A DNA stretch of 64,000 nucleotides from Lachnospiraceae bacterium (lineage in GTDB: Bacteria; Bacillota; Clostridia; Lachnospirales; Lachnospiraceae): contig CASJPF010000006.1 in the NCBI GenBank assembly GCA_949383255.1, positions 1 to 64,000 of the forward strand, given 5' to 3'. Position numbers and translations under genes: made by a program. Below are positions 8,109 through 17,026 of the stretch, one piece after another. Position 1 is the stretch's first letter, and the number at the start of each line of letters is the position of its first letter. Below the pieces are notes generated by a model, which was not told the DNA's origin, ran no database searches, and saw only the letters and a list, made by a program, of their open reading frames with translations.

Positions 8109-8809
8109 AGGAAGCATTGTTGAATGTGATGTTTCCCAGAAGGTGTGCAGTATGTGATGAGATTGTTCCAGCGGGAGAAGGACTTATTTGCAGACAATGC
8201 CAGACAAAACCACAATATATTAAGGAACCGCGGTGCAGACGATGCGGCAAACAGTTGACCGGGGATACTGGTATATATTGCAAAGACTGCACACAGCGCA
8301 GACACGTGTTTGACTATGGGTATGCGCTGTATGACTACCAGAGTATGAGAAAGAGTATTTATCGTTTTAAGTATAACAGGAGATGTGAATATGCCGTATT
8401 TTATGCGAAGGAGATTTGCAGAAATCTTTGGGATGAGATCTGCATAATGCATGCGGATGCTATTATACCTGTACCTGTACATAAGTCAAGGCTGCGAAGC
8501 AGAGGATATAATCAAGCGAGTCTTGTCGCAACAGAATTATCGAGACTGACAGGGATTCCGGTGTATAAGGATTTGGTGCAAAGAGTCAAAAAGACAATAC
8601 CACAAAAGGAACTTAATATTCAAGAAAGACAAAATAATTTGAAAAAGGCTTTCAATATTGGCACAGATGTTGTAAAATTAAATAAAACTATCTTGGTAGA
8701 CGATATATATACAACAGGTAGTACATTGGATGCCGTTGCGCTCGAACTAAAAAAGCATGGTGTGGAATCTGTTTACTTTATCACACTCTGTATAGGGGAA
8801 GGGCTGTAG
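8078..8809 (+). CDS. comFC: ComF family phosphoribosyltransferase-like competence protein
   Basis: The 243-aa protein has an N-terminal zinc-finger region with CxxC pairs (CAVC, CRQC, CRRC, CKDC, residues 22-75) and a C-terminal phosphoribosyltransferase fold with the PRPP loop ILVDDIYTTGSTLDA near 208-222. ComFC takes part in DNA uptake in competent bacteria. It overlaps the end of recD2 and is followed by a yvyF-like gene, the same neighbour as in Bacillus subtilis. The ATG at 8078 has a GAGAG site. Confidence 0.93.
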   Translation: MRNNESEFTIKEALLNVMFPRRCAVCDEIVPAGEGLICRQCQTKPQYIKEPRCRRCGKQLTGDTGIYCKDCTQRRHVFDYGYALYDYQSMRKSIYRFKYNRRCEYAVFYAKEICRNLWDEICIMHADAIIPVPVHKSRLRSRGYNQASLVATELSRLTGIPVYKDLVQRVKKTIPQKELNIQERQNNLKKAFNIGTDVVKLNKTILVDDIYTTGSTLDAVALELKKHGVESVYFITLCIGEGL

Positions 8810-8877
8810 AGCGGCGGAAAGATACAATACATATTGAGCACAAAAAATAACAGAGATGATGTAAGTGGAGGGATTCA

Positions 8878-9294
8878 ATGAATGTAAGAAATTGTAGAAA
8901 ATGCGGAAAACTTTTTAATTACATAATGGGTATGCCAGTTTGTCCTGCATGTAAGGAAAAACTTGAACAAAAGTTTCAGGAAGTCAAGAAGTATATTCGG
9001 GAAAATCGATTAGCTGGCATTAAAGAGGTGTCCGAGGCGTGTGACGTTGAGCCGGGACAGATTCAGCAGTGGATTCGGGAGGAGCGCCTTGAGTTTACAC
9101 CGGATTCACCTGTGAAAATTCCATGTGAAAACTGCGGTGAGATGATTCGGTCAGGGAAGTACTGCGAAAAATGTAAACGAGAGATTTCTAACAATCTGTC
9201 AAGCGCAATTGAAAAGCCAAAGGCTGTCCTGACAGAATCAAGAAAGATACAGTCAAACGGGAACAAGATGCGTTTCCTTGACCGACAGCAGTAG
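8878..9294 (+). CDS. yvyF: YvyF-like flagellar-region protein with two zinc ribbons
   Basis: The 138-aa protein has four Cys near the N-terminus (CRKCGK...CPAC, residues 6-23), a MerR/HTH-like middle (GIKEVSEACDVEPGQIQQWIREERLEF, about 42-70) and a second Cys4 ribbon (CENCGE...CEKC, about 81-99). This matches the small YvyF family found between comF and flgM in Bacillus. Here flgM does not follow. GTGGAGGG precedes the ATG. The exact biochemical role of the family is not established to my knowledge. Confidence 0.85.
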   Translation: MNVRNCRKCGKLFNYIMGMPVCPACKEKLEQKFQEVKKYIRENRLAGIKEVSEACDVEPGQIQQWIREERLEFTPDSPVKIPCENCGEMIRSGKYCEKCKREISNNLSSAIEKPKAVLTESRKIQSNGNKMRFLDRQQ

Positions 9295-9344
9295 TTTGCT
9301 ACAAATATACTACAGAACAGGACTGCACAGGGAAAAGAGTTATT

Positions 9345-9749
9345 ATGTTAAATGAAGAAAGAATTAAGTTAATGACCAAAATGGCGTGCTATGAGGCTGA
9401 TGAAGGTAGAAAGAATGTCGCAATTGGAAGCTATTTTCGGGGGGATTATATTGGGCTACAGGTTATTAAGTCCATTATCAGTGCTACAATAGCATATGTT
9501 ATTATTTTTGTAATGTATATTTTTTATGATTTTGAGGTTTTTATGGCAGATATTTACAAGATGGATCTGCTACAGTTTGCAAAGTCGGCAATTATTAATT
9601 ATTTAATCTTTATGGCAATATATGCGGCTTTCTCATATGGGGTTTTTACCTACCGATATACAAAGGCAAAAAAGAGCCTTAAGACATATTACAATAATCT
9701 CAAGAAACTTGCTTACCTGTATGACAGGGAAACAAAAAAACAGGGATGA
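9345..9749 (+). CDS. Unknown small membrane protein
   Basis: I do not recognise this 134-aa protein. It has an amphipathic N-terminal 35 residues, two transmembrane helices (about 40-65 and 85-108) and a basic, Lys/Tyr-rich C-terminal tail. The ribosome binding site is weak (GGGAAAAGAG). It overlaps the next ORF's earliest start by 4 nt, and that gene in turn overlaps cdaA, so it belongs to the cdaA operon by position. Confidence 0.75.
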   Translation: MLNEERIKLMTKMACYEADEGRKNVAIGSYFRGDYIGLQVIKSIISATIAYVIIFVMYIFYDFEVFMADIYKMDLLQFAKSAIINYLIFMAIYAAFSYGVFTYRYTKAKKSLKTYYNNLKKLAYLYDRETKKQG

Positions 9750-9775
9750 AAGGTAAGGTTAGAGAGGAAATAATT

Positions 9776-10741
9776 ATGACGACTCTTTTGGTTTTTAGAG
9801 AACAGTTAAAAAATTTTTACAGCAAGTATGAATTGTATCTGACACCCGTTTTTAAGTTTTTGCTTGCGTTGGTAACGCTTGTAATGATTAACAGTAGCAT
9901 TGGCTATATGAGCGAACTCAAGAAAACAGCAGTGGTGTTGGTGCTTGCATTAATGTGCTCGGTTATGCCTATGAATTTTATTGTGTTTGTGGCAGCAGCA
10001 GTGACACTCGGACATCTGTATAAATTTTCTATGGAGTGTGCTCTAATCGCATTGGTAGTTTTTTTGCTGTTGTTTATTCTGTATTTTCGCTTTTCATCAC
10101 ATGATACAGTTGCTGTATTGTTGACACCGCTTTGCTTTATCCTAAAGATACCATATGTGATGCCGATTGTGATGGGGCTTGTCGGAACGCCATTTTCCGC
10201 AGTGTCTGTCGCAAGTGGAGTCATTGTATACTATATGGTGGGCTATATGATTGGCAGTGCATCAGTGTTAAATACTTTTGAAGATGATGGGGCGTTGGAA
10301 AAATTTCGCTATATTATTGATGGATTAATCGGCAATAAAGAAATGTTTGTGATGATCGTGGCGTTTGCTGCGGCATTGATTGTGGTATACTTCATTAGAA
10401 GGCTGAGTGTTGATTACGCATGGACAATTGCAATGGTCACAGGAGCACTTCTTGATGTGATGATTCTATTGTTTGGGGATTTGATGTATAATACAAATCT
10501 TTCCATCATAGGTTTGATTGTCGGAAGCATTGTGTCTGTTCTTCTTGCAAAGATTTTAGAGTTTTTTGTCTTTAATGTGGATTATTCTCGCACAGAGTAT
10601 GTACAGTTTGAAGATGACGAATACTATTATTATGTGAAGGCTGTGCCAAAGAATGCGGTGTCAGCGCCACAAAAAAGAGTGAAGACAATAAGAGTACCTG
10701 AAAAAGCAGTTGGACAGCAGAAGAGGGATGGATCAAAATGA
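9776..10741 (+). CDS. Unknown polytopic membrane protein upstream of cdaA
   Basis: The 321-aa protein has about nine predicted transmembrane helices between residues 20 and 265, then an acidic, Tyr-rich tail (FEDDEYYYYVKAVPK) and a basic C-terminus. I do not recognise a family. An in-frame ATG lies at 9746, but GAGAGG (9762-9767) 8 nt before the ATG at 9776 favours the shorter form. The last codon overlaps the cdaA start (ATGA, 10738-10741), which indicates translational coupling with the diadenylate cyclase. Confidence 0.8.
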   Translation: MTTLLVFREQLKNFYSKYELYLTPVFKFLLALVTLVMINSSIGYMSELKKTAVVLVLALMCSVMPMNFIVFVAAAVTLGHLYKFSMECALIALVVFLLLFILYFRFSSHDTVAVLLTPLCFILKIPYVMPIVMGLVGTPFSAVSVASGVIVYYMVGYMIGSASVLNTFEDDGALEKFRYIIDGLIGNKEMFVMIVAFAAALIVVYFIRRLSVDYAWTIAMVTGALLDVMILLFGDLMYNTNLSIIGLIVGSIVSVLLAKILEFFVFNVDYSRTEYVQFEDDEYYYYVKAVPKNAVSAPQKRVKTIRVPEKAVGQQKRDGSK

Positions 10742-11616
10742 GTATGATTCTTGAACACTTTAATTCATATATTGAAACTTTGTCATTGCGCAGTTTAAAC
10801 ATCAGGTGGGAGGATATAGTGGAGGTCATCATTATATCCTTTTTACTGTATGAGATTATGGCGTGGGTAAAACACACTAAGGTATGGCTCCTCATGAAAG
10901 GAATCATTATTATTATTGCGTTTATTCTGCTGGCGCTTATTTTCAAGATGCATACGATTATATGGATTGTCGAAAATGTATTGAGTATAGCGGTCACAGC
11001 AGTGATTGTTATCCTACAGCCAGAGCTGCGGCATGCGCTTGAGGAACTAGGGCGGAAAAGTTTTATCACAAATATTATTTCTTTTGAGAAACCCACAGAT
11101 GAGCGTTTTTCTGACAAGACGGTCAATGATTTGGTAAAAGCGAGCTTTGAGATGGGTAAAGTAAAAACTGGCGCGCTTATGGTCATTGAGCAGAATGTAT
11201 TACTTACAGAATACGAGAGAACAGGTATTGAGGTGGATGGTCTGATTTCCAGTCAATTGCTTATCAATATTTTTGAGCATAATACGCCACTTCATGATGG
11301 TGCAGTTGTCATTCGTGGCAATCGTGTTGTCTCGGCAACTTGTTATCTACCATTGTCTGACAATATGGGAATTAGTAAAGAGTTGGGAACAAGACACCGT
11401 GCCGCTGTGGGAATCTCGGAAGTGACAGACGCGCTGACAATTATTGTGTCAGAGGAGACGGGGCATGTCAGTGTCACTTACGAGGGAAAATTGTACCGTA
11501 ATCTTGACGCAGATGGTTTGCGAGAAAAGATTAATATGATACAAAATAAAGAAGTGGAGGAGAATAAGAAGCAGAAGCGCAGGCTCTGGAAAGGTAGGGC
11601 TAAGAATGAAAAATAG
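10738..11616 (+). CDS. cdaA: Diadenylate cyclase CdaA (DAC domain)
   Basis: The 292-aa protein makes cyclic di-AMP from two ATP. Three transmembrane helices lie in the first 100 residues, followed by the DAC domain with the catalytic HDGAVVI motif near 186-192 and GTRHRAA near 218-224. Both key motifs (DGA and RHR) are intact. It is membrane-bound and is followed by cdaR and glmM, the conserved cdaA-cdaR-glmM order of Firmicutes, in which CdaR and GlmM modulate the cyclase. It has a charged C-terminal extension rich in Lys and Glu. Confidence 0.97.
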   Translation: MSMILEHFNSYIETLSLRSLNIRWEDIVEVIIISFLLYEIMAWVKHTKVWLLMKGIIIIIAFILLALIFKMHTIIWIVENVLSIAVTAVIVILQPELRHALEELGRKSFITNIISFEKPTDERFSDKTVNDLVKASFEMGKVKTGALMVIEQNVLLTEYERTGIEVDGLISSQLLINIFEHNTPLHDGAVVIRGNRVVSATCYLPLSDNMGISKELGTRHRAAVGISEVTDALTIIVSEETGHVSVTYEGKLYRNLDADGLREKINMIQNKEVEENKKQKRRLWKGRAKNEK

Positions 11617-12967
11617 TCTGTTGAAAAAAGCTGTAAGAATGCTCACCAACAATATCGGATTGAAACTTCTGGCAGTGATTGTATCCTGTGGCCTGTGGTT
11701 TGTGGTGAACAATATTACGGACCCCATAAAGTCAAAGAATTTTAATAATATTCCTGTTGAGTTTATCAATGTGGATGCAGTGACAAATGAGGGAAAGGTC
11801 TATGAGGTGCTTGACGGAACGAATATAGTCAATGTGACAGTGACTGGAAAGAGTTCAGTGCTTTCCAATATAGCACGAGAAGATATCAGAGCAGTTGCGG
11901 ATATGTCAGAGTTGACTTTTATGAACACTGTGAGAATTACCATGTCAAGCGTGAGAAATAATTCTGAATTGGATTTTAAGACGAATATTGAAAATGTAAA
12001 GCTTTCTATTGAAACAAAAACGAGTATTCAGAAGCCAATTCTTGCGTCTACAACTGGCTCACCGGCAGACGGTTATGTGGTTGGAAAGGTCGAGATTAGT
12101 GAGAATGTTGTCAGATTCTCGGGACCAGAATCTCTTATACAACAGATTGACCATGTGGATGCAGTGACCAATATTGAGGGAAGTTCTTCTGATATCAATA
12201 CAAGTGTTGATCTTAAATTGTATGATGTGGAAGGAAAGGAAATAAAAAATAATTCTATTAAAATGAATATTTCCAAAGTAAATGTGTCAGTTACAATCTT
12301 AGCGACTAAGGATGTGCCATTGAGCTTTACAGTTGTGGGGGAACCTGCAAGGGGATATGTGGTGAGTGAAGGGATTGTCAGTGTACCGGAGACAGTAAAG
12401 ATAGCAGGCAGAGCGAGTGCATTGGACAGTATATCAAAAATTTCTATTGCAGATGGGGCACTTACGGTGGAGGATGCGCAAGAACCTGTGACAGTAGTAC
12501 TCAATATTAAAAAATATCTGCCAAGTAATGTGCAGTTTGCGGATAGCAATTTTAGTGGCAATGTGAGTGTTACTGTTGGGATTGAGCAGCTTGTGACAAG
12601 GGAGTTGCAGATACCAGCTAGAAACTTTGCCGCTGGAAGTTTACCAGAGCAGTTTAATGTGATTTTGAGAGAAGTAGAGGGTCAAGAGTACTATACCATA
12701 CGCATATCAGGAACGCGGGCAGCAGTTGACGCTGTAATCGTAGAAAATACGATTGGAGTCGTGGATATGGATGCCTTGTTAGAAAAACTAGGACTTGCAG
12801 AATGGGTTGCAGGAACATATCCGGGAGAAATTACATTTAATCTTCCTGAGAATGTAACGTTACAACAGTCATATCTAATGACAGTCGTGCTGGAGGAGAT
12901 TGTGGAAGATACAGGAGAGGAAGGCGCAGAAGGCGCCGAAAATCAGGATAACGCTGAGAATGAGTAA
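11606..12967 (+). CDS. cdaR: CdaR, YbbR-domain regulator of CdaA
   Basis: The 453-aa protein has one N-terminal transmembrane helix (about 16-36, LKLLAVIVSCGLWFVV) followed by about four YbbR repeats on the outside. The repeats show recurrent patterns such as PVEFINV, VTVTGKSSVL, VRFSGPESLI, VKIAGRASAL and IRISGTRAAV. The acidic C-terminus is Glu-rich. CdaR binds the membrane part of CdaA and tunes c-di-AMP synthesis. It overlaps cdaA by 11 nt; GGTAGGG is upstream of the ATG. Confidence 0.95.
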   Translation: MKNSLLKKAVRMLTNNIGLKLLAVIVSCGLWFVVNNITDPIKSKNFNNIPVEFINVDAVTNEGKVYEVLDGTNIVNVTVTGKSSVLSNIAREDIRAVADMSELTFMNTVRITMSSVRNNSELDFKTNIENVKLSIETKTSIQKPILASTTGSPADGYVVGKVEISENVVRFSGPESLIQQIDHVDAVTNIEGSSSDINTSVDLKLYDVEGKEIKNNSIKMNISKVNVSVTILATKDVPLSFTVVGEPARGYVVSEGIVSVPETVKIAGRASALDSISKISIADGALTVEDAQEPVTVVLNIKKYLPSNVQFADSNFSGNVSVTVGIEQLVTRELQIPARNFAAGSLPEQFNVILREVEGQEYYTIRISGTRAAVDAVIVENTIGVVDMDALLEKLGLAEWVAGTYPGEITFNLPENVTLQQSYLMTVVLEEIVEDTGEEGAEGAENQDNAENE

Positions 12968-12983
12968 TTGGAGGATGGAAGAG

Positions 12984-14333
12984 ATGGCAAGGTTATTTGG
13001 AACAGACGGAGTAAGAGGTGTGGCAAATGATGAGCTGACGCCACTGCTTGCAATGCAGTTAGGGCAGGCAGGGGCCTATGTACTATCAAAGGAGAAGGCG
13101 CATAAACCAACGATTATGGTTGGCTGCGATACGCGTATTTCGGGCGATATGTTGGCAAATGCACTGATGGCAGGCGCGTGCTCTGTCGGGGCCAATGTAG
13201 TGTATGTGGGCGTGGTTCCCACACCGGCGATTGCTTATCTGACAAAAAAGTATAGAGTTGATGCTGGAGTCGTAATTTCGGCTTCGCACAATCCAGTGGA
13301 GTTTAATGGTATTAAGTTTTTTGATGGAAATGGATTTAAGTTGCCAGACTCCTTGGAGGATGAGATTGAGGAGCTGATACGCAGCGGGATGAAAGATGTT
13401 CAGTTCCCAACAGGACCAAGTGTGGGAAAAATTAAGTATCGTACAGATGCGCGCGAGGAGTATATTAATCATACAGTACAGTCTGTTCCAGTGGAACTTT
13501 CGGGTATGAAAATTGTTGTCGATTGTGCAGAGGGTGCATCTTATTATACTTCTGTTGAGACATTAAAGGAACTTGGAGCGGAGGTTGTAGCTATTCATAA
13601 TAATCCTGACGGAACAAATATCAACGCGAATTGTGGCTCTACGCACATGGGAGAACTTCAGGCAAGAGTTGTGTATGAGAAGGCGAATATAGGTTTGGCG
13701 TTTGATGGAGATGCGGACAGATTACTTGCTGTGGATGAAACGGGAAAACGGGTTGATGGTGATGTGATTATGGCAATCATTGGCAACCATATGAAATTTA
13801 AAGGGACTTTGAAGGATAATACAATTGTGGCTACCGTGATGAGTAATCTGGGATTTTTCCTTATGGGAAAGGAGAAGGGTATTCATATTGAACAGACAAA
13901 GGTGGGAGACCGATATGTGCTGGAACGGATGCAGGAAATTGGCGCAAATCTCGGCGGAGAACAATCGGGACACATTATTTTTCTTGATGAAAATACCACG
14001 GGAGATGGTTTGCTCAGTGCACTTCATTTGCTTCAGGTAATGGTTGAGACAGGACAGAATCTATCAGAGCTTGCTACGATAATGACAGTGCTGCCACAGG
14101 CACTTGTGGGGGCGAAGGTTCCAAATCATAAGAAGAATAGTTATATGGAGTACACAGAGATTGCAGAGGCAATCGAACATGTGAATGCCAAATTCGCAGA
14201 TGAGGGTAGAGTGTTAATTAGACCTTCAGGCACAGAGCCACTTGTACGAGTTATGATTGAGGGCAGGGACCAGAAACTGATTGAGAAGGAGGCAAGGGAG
14301 CTGGCAGAGTTGATACAGAATGTGATGTTGTGA
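12984..14333 (+). CDS. glmM: Phosphoglucosamine mutase GlmM
   Basis: The 449-aa enzyme converts GlcN-6-P to GlcN-1-P for UDP-GlcNAc and cell-wall synthesis. The N-terminus MARLFGTDGVRG is canonical, the phosphoserine loop SASHNPVEFNG has its Ser at about 101, the metal loop is FDGDADRLL near 239, and the phosphate-binding RPSGTEPLVRVM is near 413. The upstream reading frame is longer (from 12900), but the ATG at 12984 fits family length and follows GGAGG (12970-12974). It supplies UDP-GlcNAc for the downstream polysaccharide genes and is a known partner of CdaA. Confidence 0.97.
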   Translation: MARLFGTDGVRGVANDELTPLLAMQLGQAGAYVLSKEKAHKPTIMVGCDTRISGDMLANALMAGACSVGANVVYVGVVPTPAIAYLTKKYRVDAGVVISASHNPVEFNGIKFFDGNGFKLPDSLEDEIEELIRSGMKDVQFPTGPSVGKIKYRTDAREEYINHTVQSVPVELSGMKIVVDCAEGASYYTSVETLKELGAEVVAIHNNPDGTNINANCGSTHMGELQARVVYEKANIGLAFDGDADRLLAVDETGKRVDGDVIMAIIGNHMKFKGTLKDNTIVATVMSNLGFFLMGKEKGIHIEQTKVGDRYVLERMQEIGANLGGEQSGHIIFLDENTTGDGLLSALHLLQVMVETGQNLSELATIMTVLPQALVGAKVPNHKKNSYMEYTEIAEAIEHVNAKFADEGRVLIRPSGTEPLVRVMIEGRDQKLIEKEARELAELIQNVML

Positions 14334-14335
14334 TG

Positions 14336-14450
14336 ATAACAGTTCAGACAAGCTGACCGGTTACTGCAAAAATCCATTGAAAATCGCCTTTGGCGATGGG
14401 ATTTTTGCATGGTCAGCACAGTAAATGCGCAGACTTGTCGGAATTGTTAC
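14336..14450. repeat. Nested palindromic intergenic element, copy 1
   Basis: Three nested arms are visible. The outer arm AACAGTTCAGACAAGCT (14338-14353) pairs imperfectly with AGACTTGTCGGAATTGTT (14431-14448). The middle arm is GCTGACC/GGTCAGC (14352-14358, 14411-14417). The inner arm is GCAAAAATCC / GGATTTTTGC (14366-14375, 14399-14408). The inverse complement of 39434-39505 is nearly identical to the first 70 nt. The element directly follows glmM and may also terminate its transcript. Confidence 0.8.
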
Positions 14451-14485
14451 TTGTAATGTACAATAAATGTTGTAATGTACAATAA
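14451..14485 (+). promoter_or_regulatory. Tandem 16-bp repeat with dyad TTGTA-N3-TACAA, possible operator upstream of HPr
   Basis: TTGTAATGTACAATAA occurs exactly at 14451-14466 and again at 14470-14485, a 19-bp period or about two helical turns. Each copy contains the inverted repeat TTGTA-ATG-TACAA and a -10-like TACAAT. No well-spaced -35 box is obvious, so the promoter itself is uncertain. The repeats end 30 nt before the HPr start codon. Confidence 0.55.
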
Positions 14486-14514
14486 GAAGATTTAGAAATT
14501 CGGAGGGATGAGGT

Positions 14515-14778
14515 ATGGTTCGTCAGAAGGTAGTCATTAAAAACCCAACAGGGCTGCATTTGCGTCCGGCAGGTATCTTATGTAAGGAAGCGATGCAGTT
14601 CAACGCGCTGATAACCTTTACATTCCGTGGAAATACGGCAAATGCCAAGAGCGTGCTGAGTGTGCTGGGTGCATGCGTGAAAAGCGGCGATGAGATTGAG
14701 ATTATCTGTGATGGTTCCGATGAGAACGAAGCTTTGTCAACTATGGTAAAAGTCATAGAAGACGGCTTAGGTGAGTAG
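14515..14778 (+). CDS. ptsH: Phosphocarrier protein HPr
   Basis: The 87-aa protein of the sugar phosphotransferase system accepts phosphate from enzyme I at His15 (motif PTGLHLRPAG) and passes it to EIIA. Ser46 (AKSVLSVLG) is also present, the site used by HPr kinase for CcpA-dependent catabolite repression. The ATG follows CGGAGGGATGAGG. It stands alone with its own terminator, without ptsI next to it, which is common in Clostridia. A Crh-like role is unlikely because His15 is kept. Confidence 0.95.
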   Translation: MVRQKVVIKNPTGLHLRPAGILCKEAMQFNALITFTFRGNTANAKSVLSVLGACVKSGDEIEIICDGSDENEALSTMVKVIEDGLGE

Positions 14779-14788
14779 GGAATGAGAT

Positions 14789-14818
14789 TGGTCCGAAGCT
14801 GCTTCGGACTAATTTTAT
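14789..14818 (+). terminator. Rho-independent terminator after HPr
   Basis: TTGGTCCGAAG and CTTCGGACTAA form an 11-bp stem with one G-U pair around a CTG loop, followed by TTTTAT. It lies 10 nt after the HPr stop codon. Confidence 0.88.
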
Positions 14819-14872
14819 GCACAGATCCGTGCAGAGGAAATAAGCCACTAACGTGGCACGTAGGTCGCGCGG

Positions 14873-14902
14873 CGAGTAGGGAAGATAAGATTTCCCTACT
14901 CG
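14873..14902. repeat. Perfect hairpin upstream of the polysaccharide promoter
   Basis: CGAGTAGGGA (14873-14882) pairs with TCCCTACTCG (14893-14902) around a 10-nt loop. It lies immediately before the -35 box at 14904, so it could insulate the promoter from upstream transcription. Confidence 0.7.
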
Positions 14903-14903
14903 A

Positions 14904-14931
14904 TTGTAAAATGTTTTGTTTCCCTTACAAT
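14904..14931 (+). promoter_or_regulatory. Promoter of polysaccharide block A
   Basis: TTGTAA (14904-14909) and TACAAT (14926-14931) are spaced by 16 nt, about 50 nt before the first gene of the locus. The two hexamers echo the TTGTAA/TACAAT words repeated upstream of HPr. Confidence 0.65.
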
Positions 14932-14989
14932 GAATAGTCTTTAGGATTCGGAGAAAAGATAAGGAATACAGGAAAGGAAATTGGATTTT

Positions 14990-15865
14990 ATGGTACTTGG
15001 AAAAAAGAGAATAATTGTTACAGGTTGTAATGGACAGCTAGGACGCGCAATCAATAAGAGATATCAAAACAGCACAGAATATGAGTGTGTGAACACAGAT
15101 GTGGGAGAGCTTGATATTACAAATATAGAGGCAGTGGACAAGTTTGTAGCGGAAGTGAAACCGTTTGCAATCATCAACTGTGCAGCGCACACCAATGTAA
15201 ATGGCTGTGAGACAGATGTGGATAATGCATACAAGATTAATGCAATTGGACCAAGAAATTTAAGTATTGCTGCGGCAAGATACCATGCACGACTGATGCA
15301 TATCTCTACGGATTATGTGTTCGATGGAACTGCAAGTACACCATACACGGAGTTTGACAGACCGAATCCCAAGGCAGTATATGGGAAGACCAAGCTTGCA
15401 GGAGAGCAGTTTGTCAAGGAATTTGCACAAGAATATTTTATTATCCGCACAGCATGGCTGTATGGCGATGGAAAAAATTTTGTAAAGACAATGCTTGGTT
15501 TGTCTAAACAACATGATCGCGTGACGGTTGTAGGCGATCAGTTTGGCTCTCCTACAAGTGCCGACGAACTTGCAGGGGCGATTGTTCATCTGCTGCCAAC
15601 AGATAATTTTGGACTCTTTCACGGCACTTGTGAGGGGATTACAAACTGGGCTGATTTCACAAGAGAAATCTATAGACTTACTGGTAAACATACGATTGTT
15701 GAGACAGTGACAACAGAACAGTATGACAAAAATGCAAAAGGGATTATTGCGCCAAGACCAGCGTATTCTGTGCTTGAAAATTATATGCTAAGTTTGACGA
15801 CAGATTACAGATTTGCAGATTGGGAAAAGGCTATTGCAGAATATATAAAGGACTTGTCATATTGA
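14990..15865 (+). CDS. rfbD: RmlD-like dTDP-4-dehydrorhamnose reductase
   Basis: The 291-aa short-chain dehydrogenase has the NAD(P) loop TGCNGQLG near 10, the Ser/Thr of HISTDYVFDG near 103-112, and the YGKTK catalytic motif near 131. RmlD reduces dTDP-4-keto-L-rhamnose to dTDP-L-rhamnose. rmlA, rmlB and rmlC are not in this window, so the substrate must come from elsewhere; a related 4-reductase role is possible. The ATG at 14990 is chosen over an in-frame TTG at 14981 because AAGGAA lies at a proper distance. It is the first gene after the promoter. Confidence 0.85.
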   Translation: MVLGKKRIIVTGCNGQLGRAINKRYQNSTEYECVNTDVGELDITNIEAVDKFVAEVKPFAIINCAAHTNVNGCETDVDNAYKINAIGPRNLSIAAARYHARLMHISTDYVFDGTASTPYTEFDRPNPKAVYGKTKLAGEQFVKEFAQEYFIIRTAWLYGDGKNFVKTMLGLSKQHDRVTVVGDQFGSPTSADELAGAIVHLLPTDNFGLFHGTCEGITNWADFTREIYRLTGKHTIVETVTTEQYDKNAKGIIAPRPAYSVLENYMLSLTTDYRFADWEKAIAEYIKDLSY

Positions 15866-15937
15866 CAAAGTATCTGTATACTAAAAGGGGAAATGGAAGA
15901 GATTGGAAGATAGATCTGGAAAGGAAAAAAGGTTTAT

Positions 15938-17026
15938 ATGAATAATATAGCGTTGATTACAGGAATAACAGGACAGGATGGCTCTTATCTGGCAGAGTTT
16001 CTTTTGGCAAAGGGATATGAAGTGCACGGATTGATTCGCAGGCACAGCATATCCAATACAATGCGCATTGATCATCTGATTCAGTCCGAGTATTATAAAA
16101 TTAAATTTTTTCTCCATTTTGCAGACACGACGGACTCTTCAAATCTAATGCGAATTATCGGTGAAATTAGACCGACAGAGGTTTATAATCTTGCTGCACA
16201 GTCCCACGTGGGTGTGTCGTTTGAGGTTCCAGAATATACTGCGGATGCGACAGGAGTGAGCACGCTAAAACTACTTGAAGCGATTCGGGTAAATGGTGGA
16301 AACTGTAGATATTATCAGGCGTCCACATCAGAGCTTTTTGGCGGACTTCCTGAGACAGCGCCGCAGAGTGAAACAACCCCATTTTATCCAAAAAGTCCAT
16401 ATGGCGTGGCAAAATTGTATTCTTATTGGATCACGGTGAACTATAGGGAATCTTACAATATGTTTGCGTGCAATGGTATTTTGTTTAACCATGAATCGCC
16501 ACGGCGCGGTGAGAACTTTGTGACAAGGAAAATCACCCTTGCTATTGCGAATATTATTGCTGGAAAACAGAACAAACTTTCACTGGGAAATATGAATGCG
16601 AAAAGAGATTGGGGATTTGCAGGAGATTATGTGGAGGGTATGTGGCTGATGCTTCAGCAGAATGTACCAGGAGATTATGTGCTCGCCACCAATGAGACAC
16701 ATACAGTACGCCAGTTTGTTGAGGCGGCATTTGGTGAGTTGGGAATTATAATCCGCTGGGAAGGAGAAGGAGTCAAGGAAAAAGGATATGATTCGGAAAG
16801 CGGAAAACTGCTTGTTGATGTCAACCCTGAGTTTTACCGACCAGCAGAAGTAGAGTTTTTATGGGGAAATGCAGCAAAGGCGGAAAAAGAACTTGGCTGG
16901 AAACGAAAAGTCGATTTTAAGGGGCTTGTTTCTATGATGATGGATGCTGACTTAAGAACAGCAGCAAGGATTTCATGCGCGGAATACAGGGCGCAAAGAA
17001 GGGAAGGAAGAGATGAACCAATCTGA
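15938..17026 (+). CDS. gmd: GDP-mannose 4,6-dehydratase
   Basis: The 362-aa SDR enzyme converts GDP-D-mannose to GDP-4-keto-6-deoxy-D-mannose. The N-terminus [15 protein letters not shown] is the Gmd form of the nucleotide-binding loop. [10 protein letters not shown] near 127 and [10 protein letters not shown] near 155 hold the catalytic Thr/Ser, Glu, Tyr and Lys, and [16 protein letters not shown] near 186 is diagnostic of GMD. It overlaps fcl by 14 nt, so the two steps of GDP-fucose synthesis are coupled. Confidence 0.97.
   Translation: MNNIALITGITGQDGSYLAEFLLAKGYEVHGLIRRHSISNTMRIDHLIQSEYYKIKFFLHFADTTDSSNLMRIIGEIRPTEVYNLAAQSHVGVSFEVPEYTADATGVSTLKLLEAIRVNGGNCRYYQASTSELFGGLPETAPQSETTPFYPKSPYGVAKLYSYWITVNYRESYNMFACNGILFNHESPRRGENFVTRKITLAIANIIAGKQNKLSLGNMNAKRDWGFAGDYVEGMWLMLQQNVPGDYVLATNETHTVRQFVEAAFGELGIIIRWEGEGVKEKGYDSESGKLLVDVNPEFYRPAEVEFLWGNAAKAEKELGWKRKVDFKGLVSMMMDADLRTAARISCAEYRAQRREGRDEPI

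Noticed and set aside
10572-11186. 204-aa minus-strand ORF opposite cdaA
   Set aside because: It is antisense to a clearly conserved gene and its translation is low-complexity Ile/Ser/Leu-rich sequence without a site.
14451-14485. CRISPR-like direct repeats
   Set aside because: There are only two copies with a 3-nt spacer, so this is not an array. They look like tandem operator or promoter elements.
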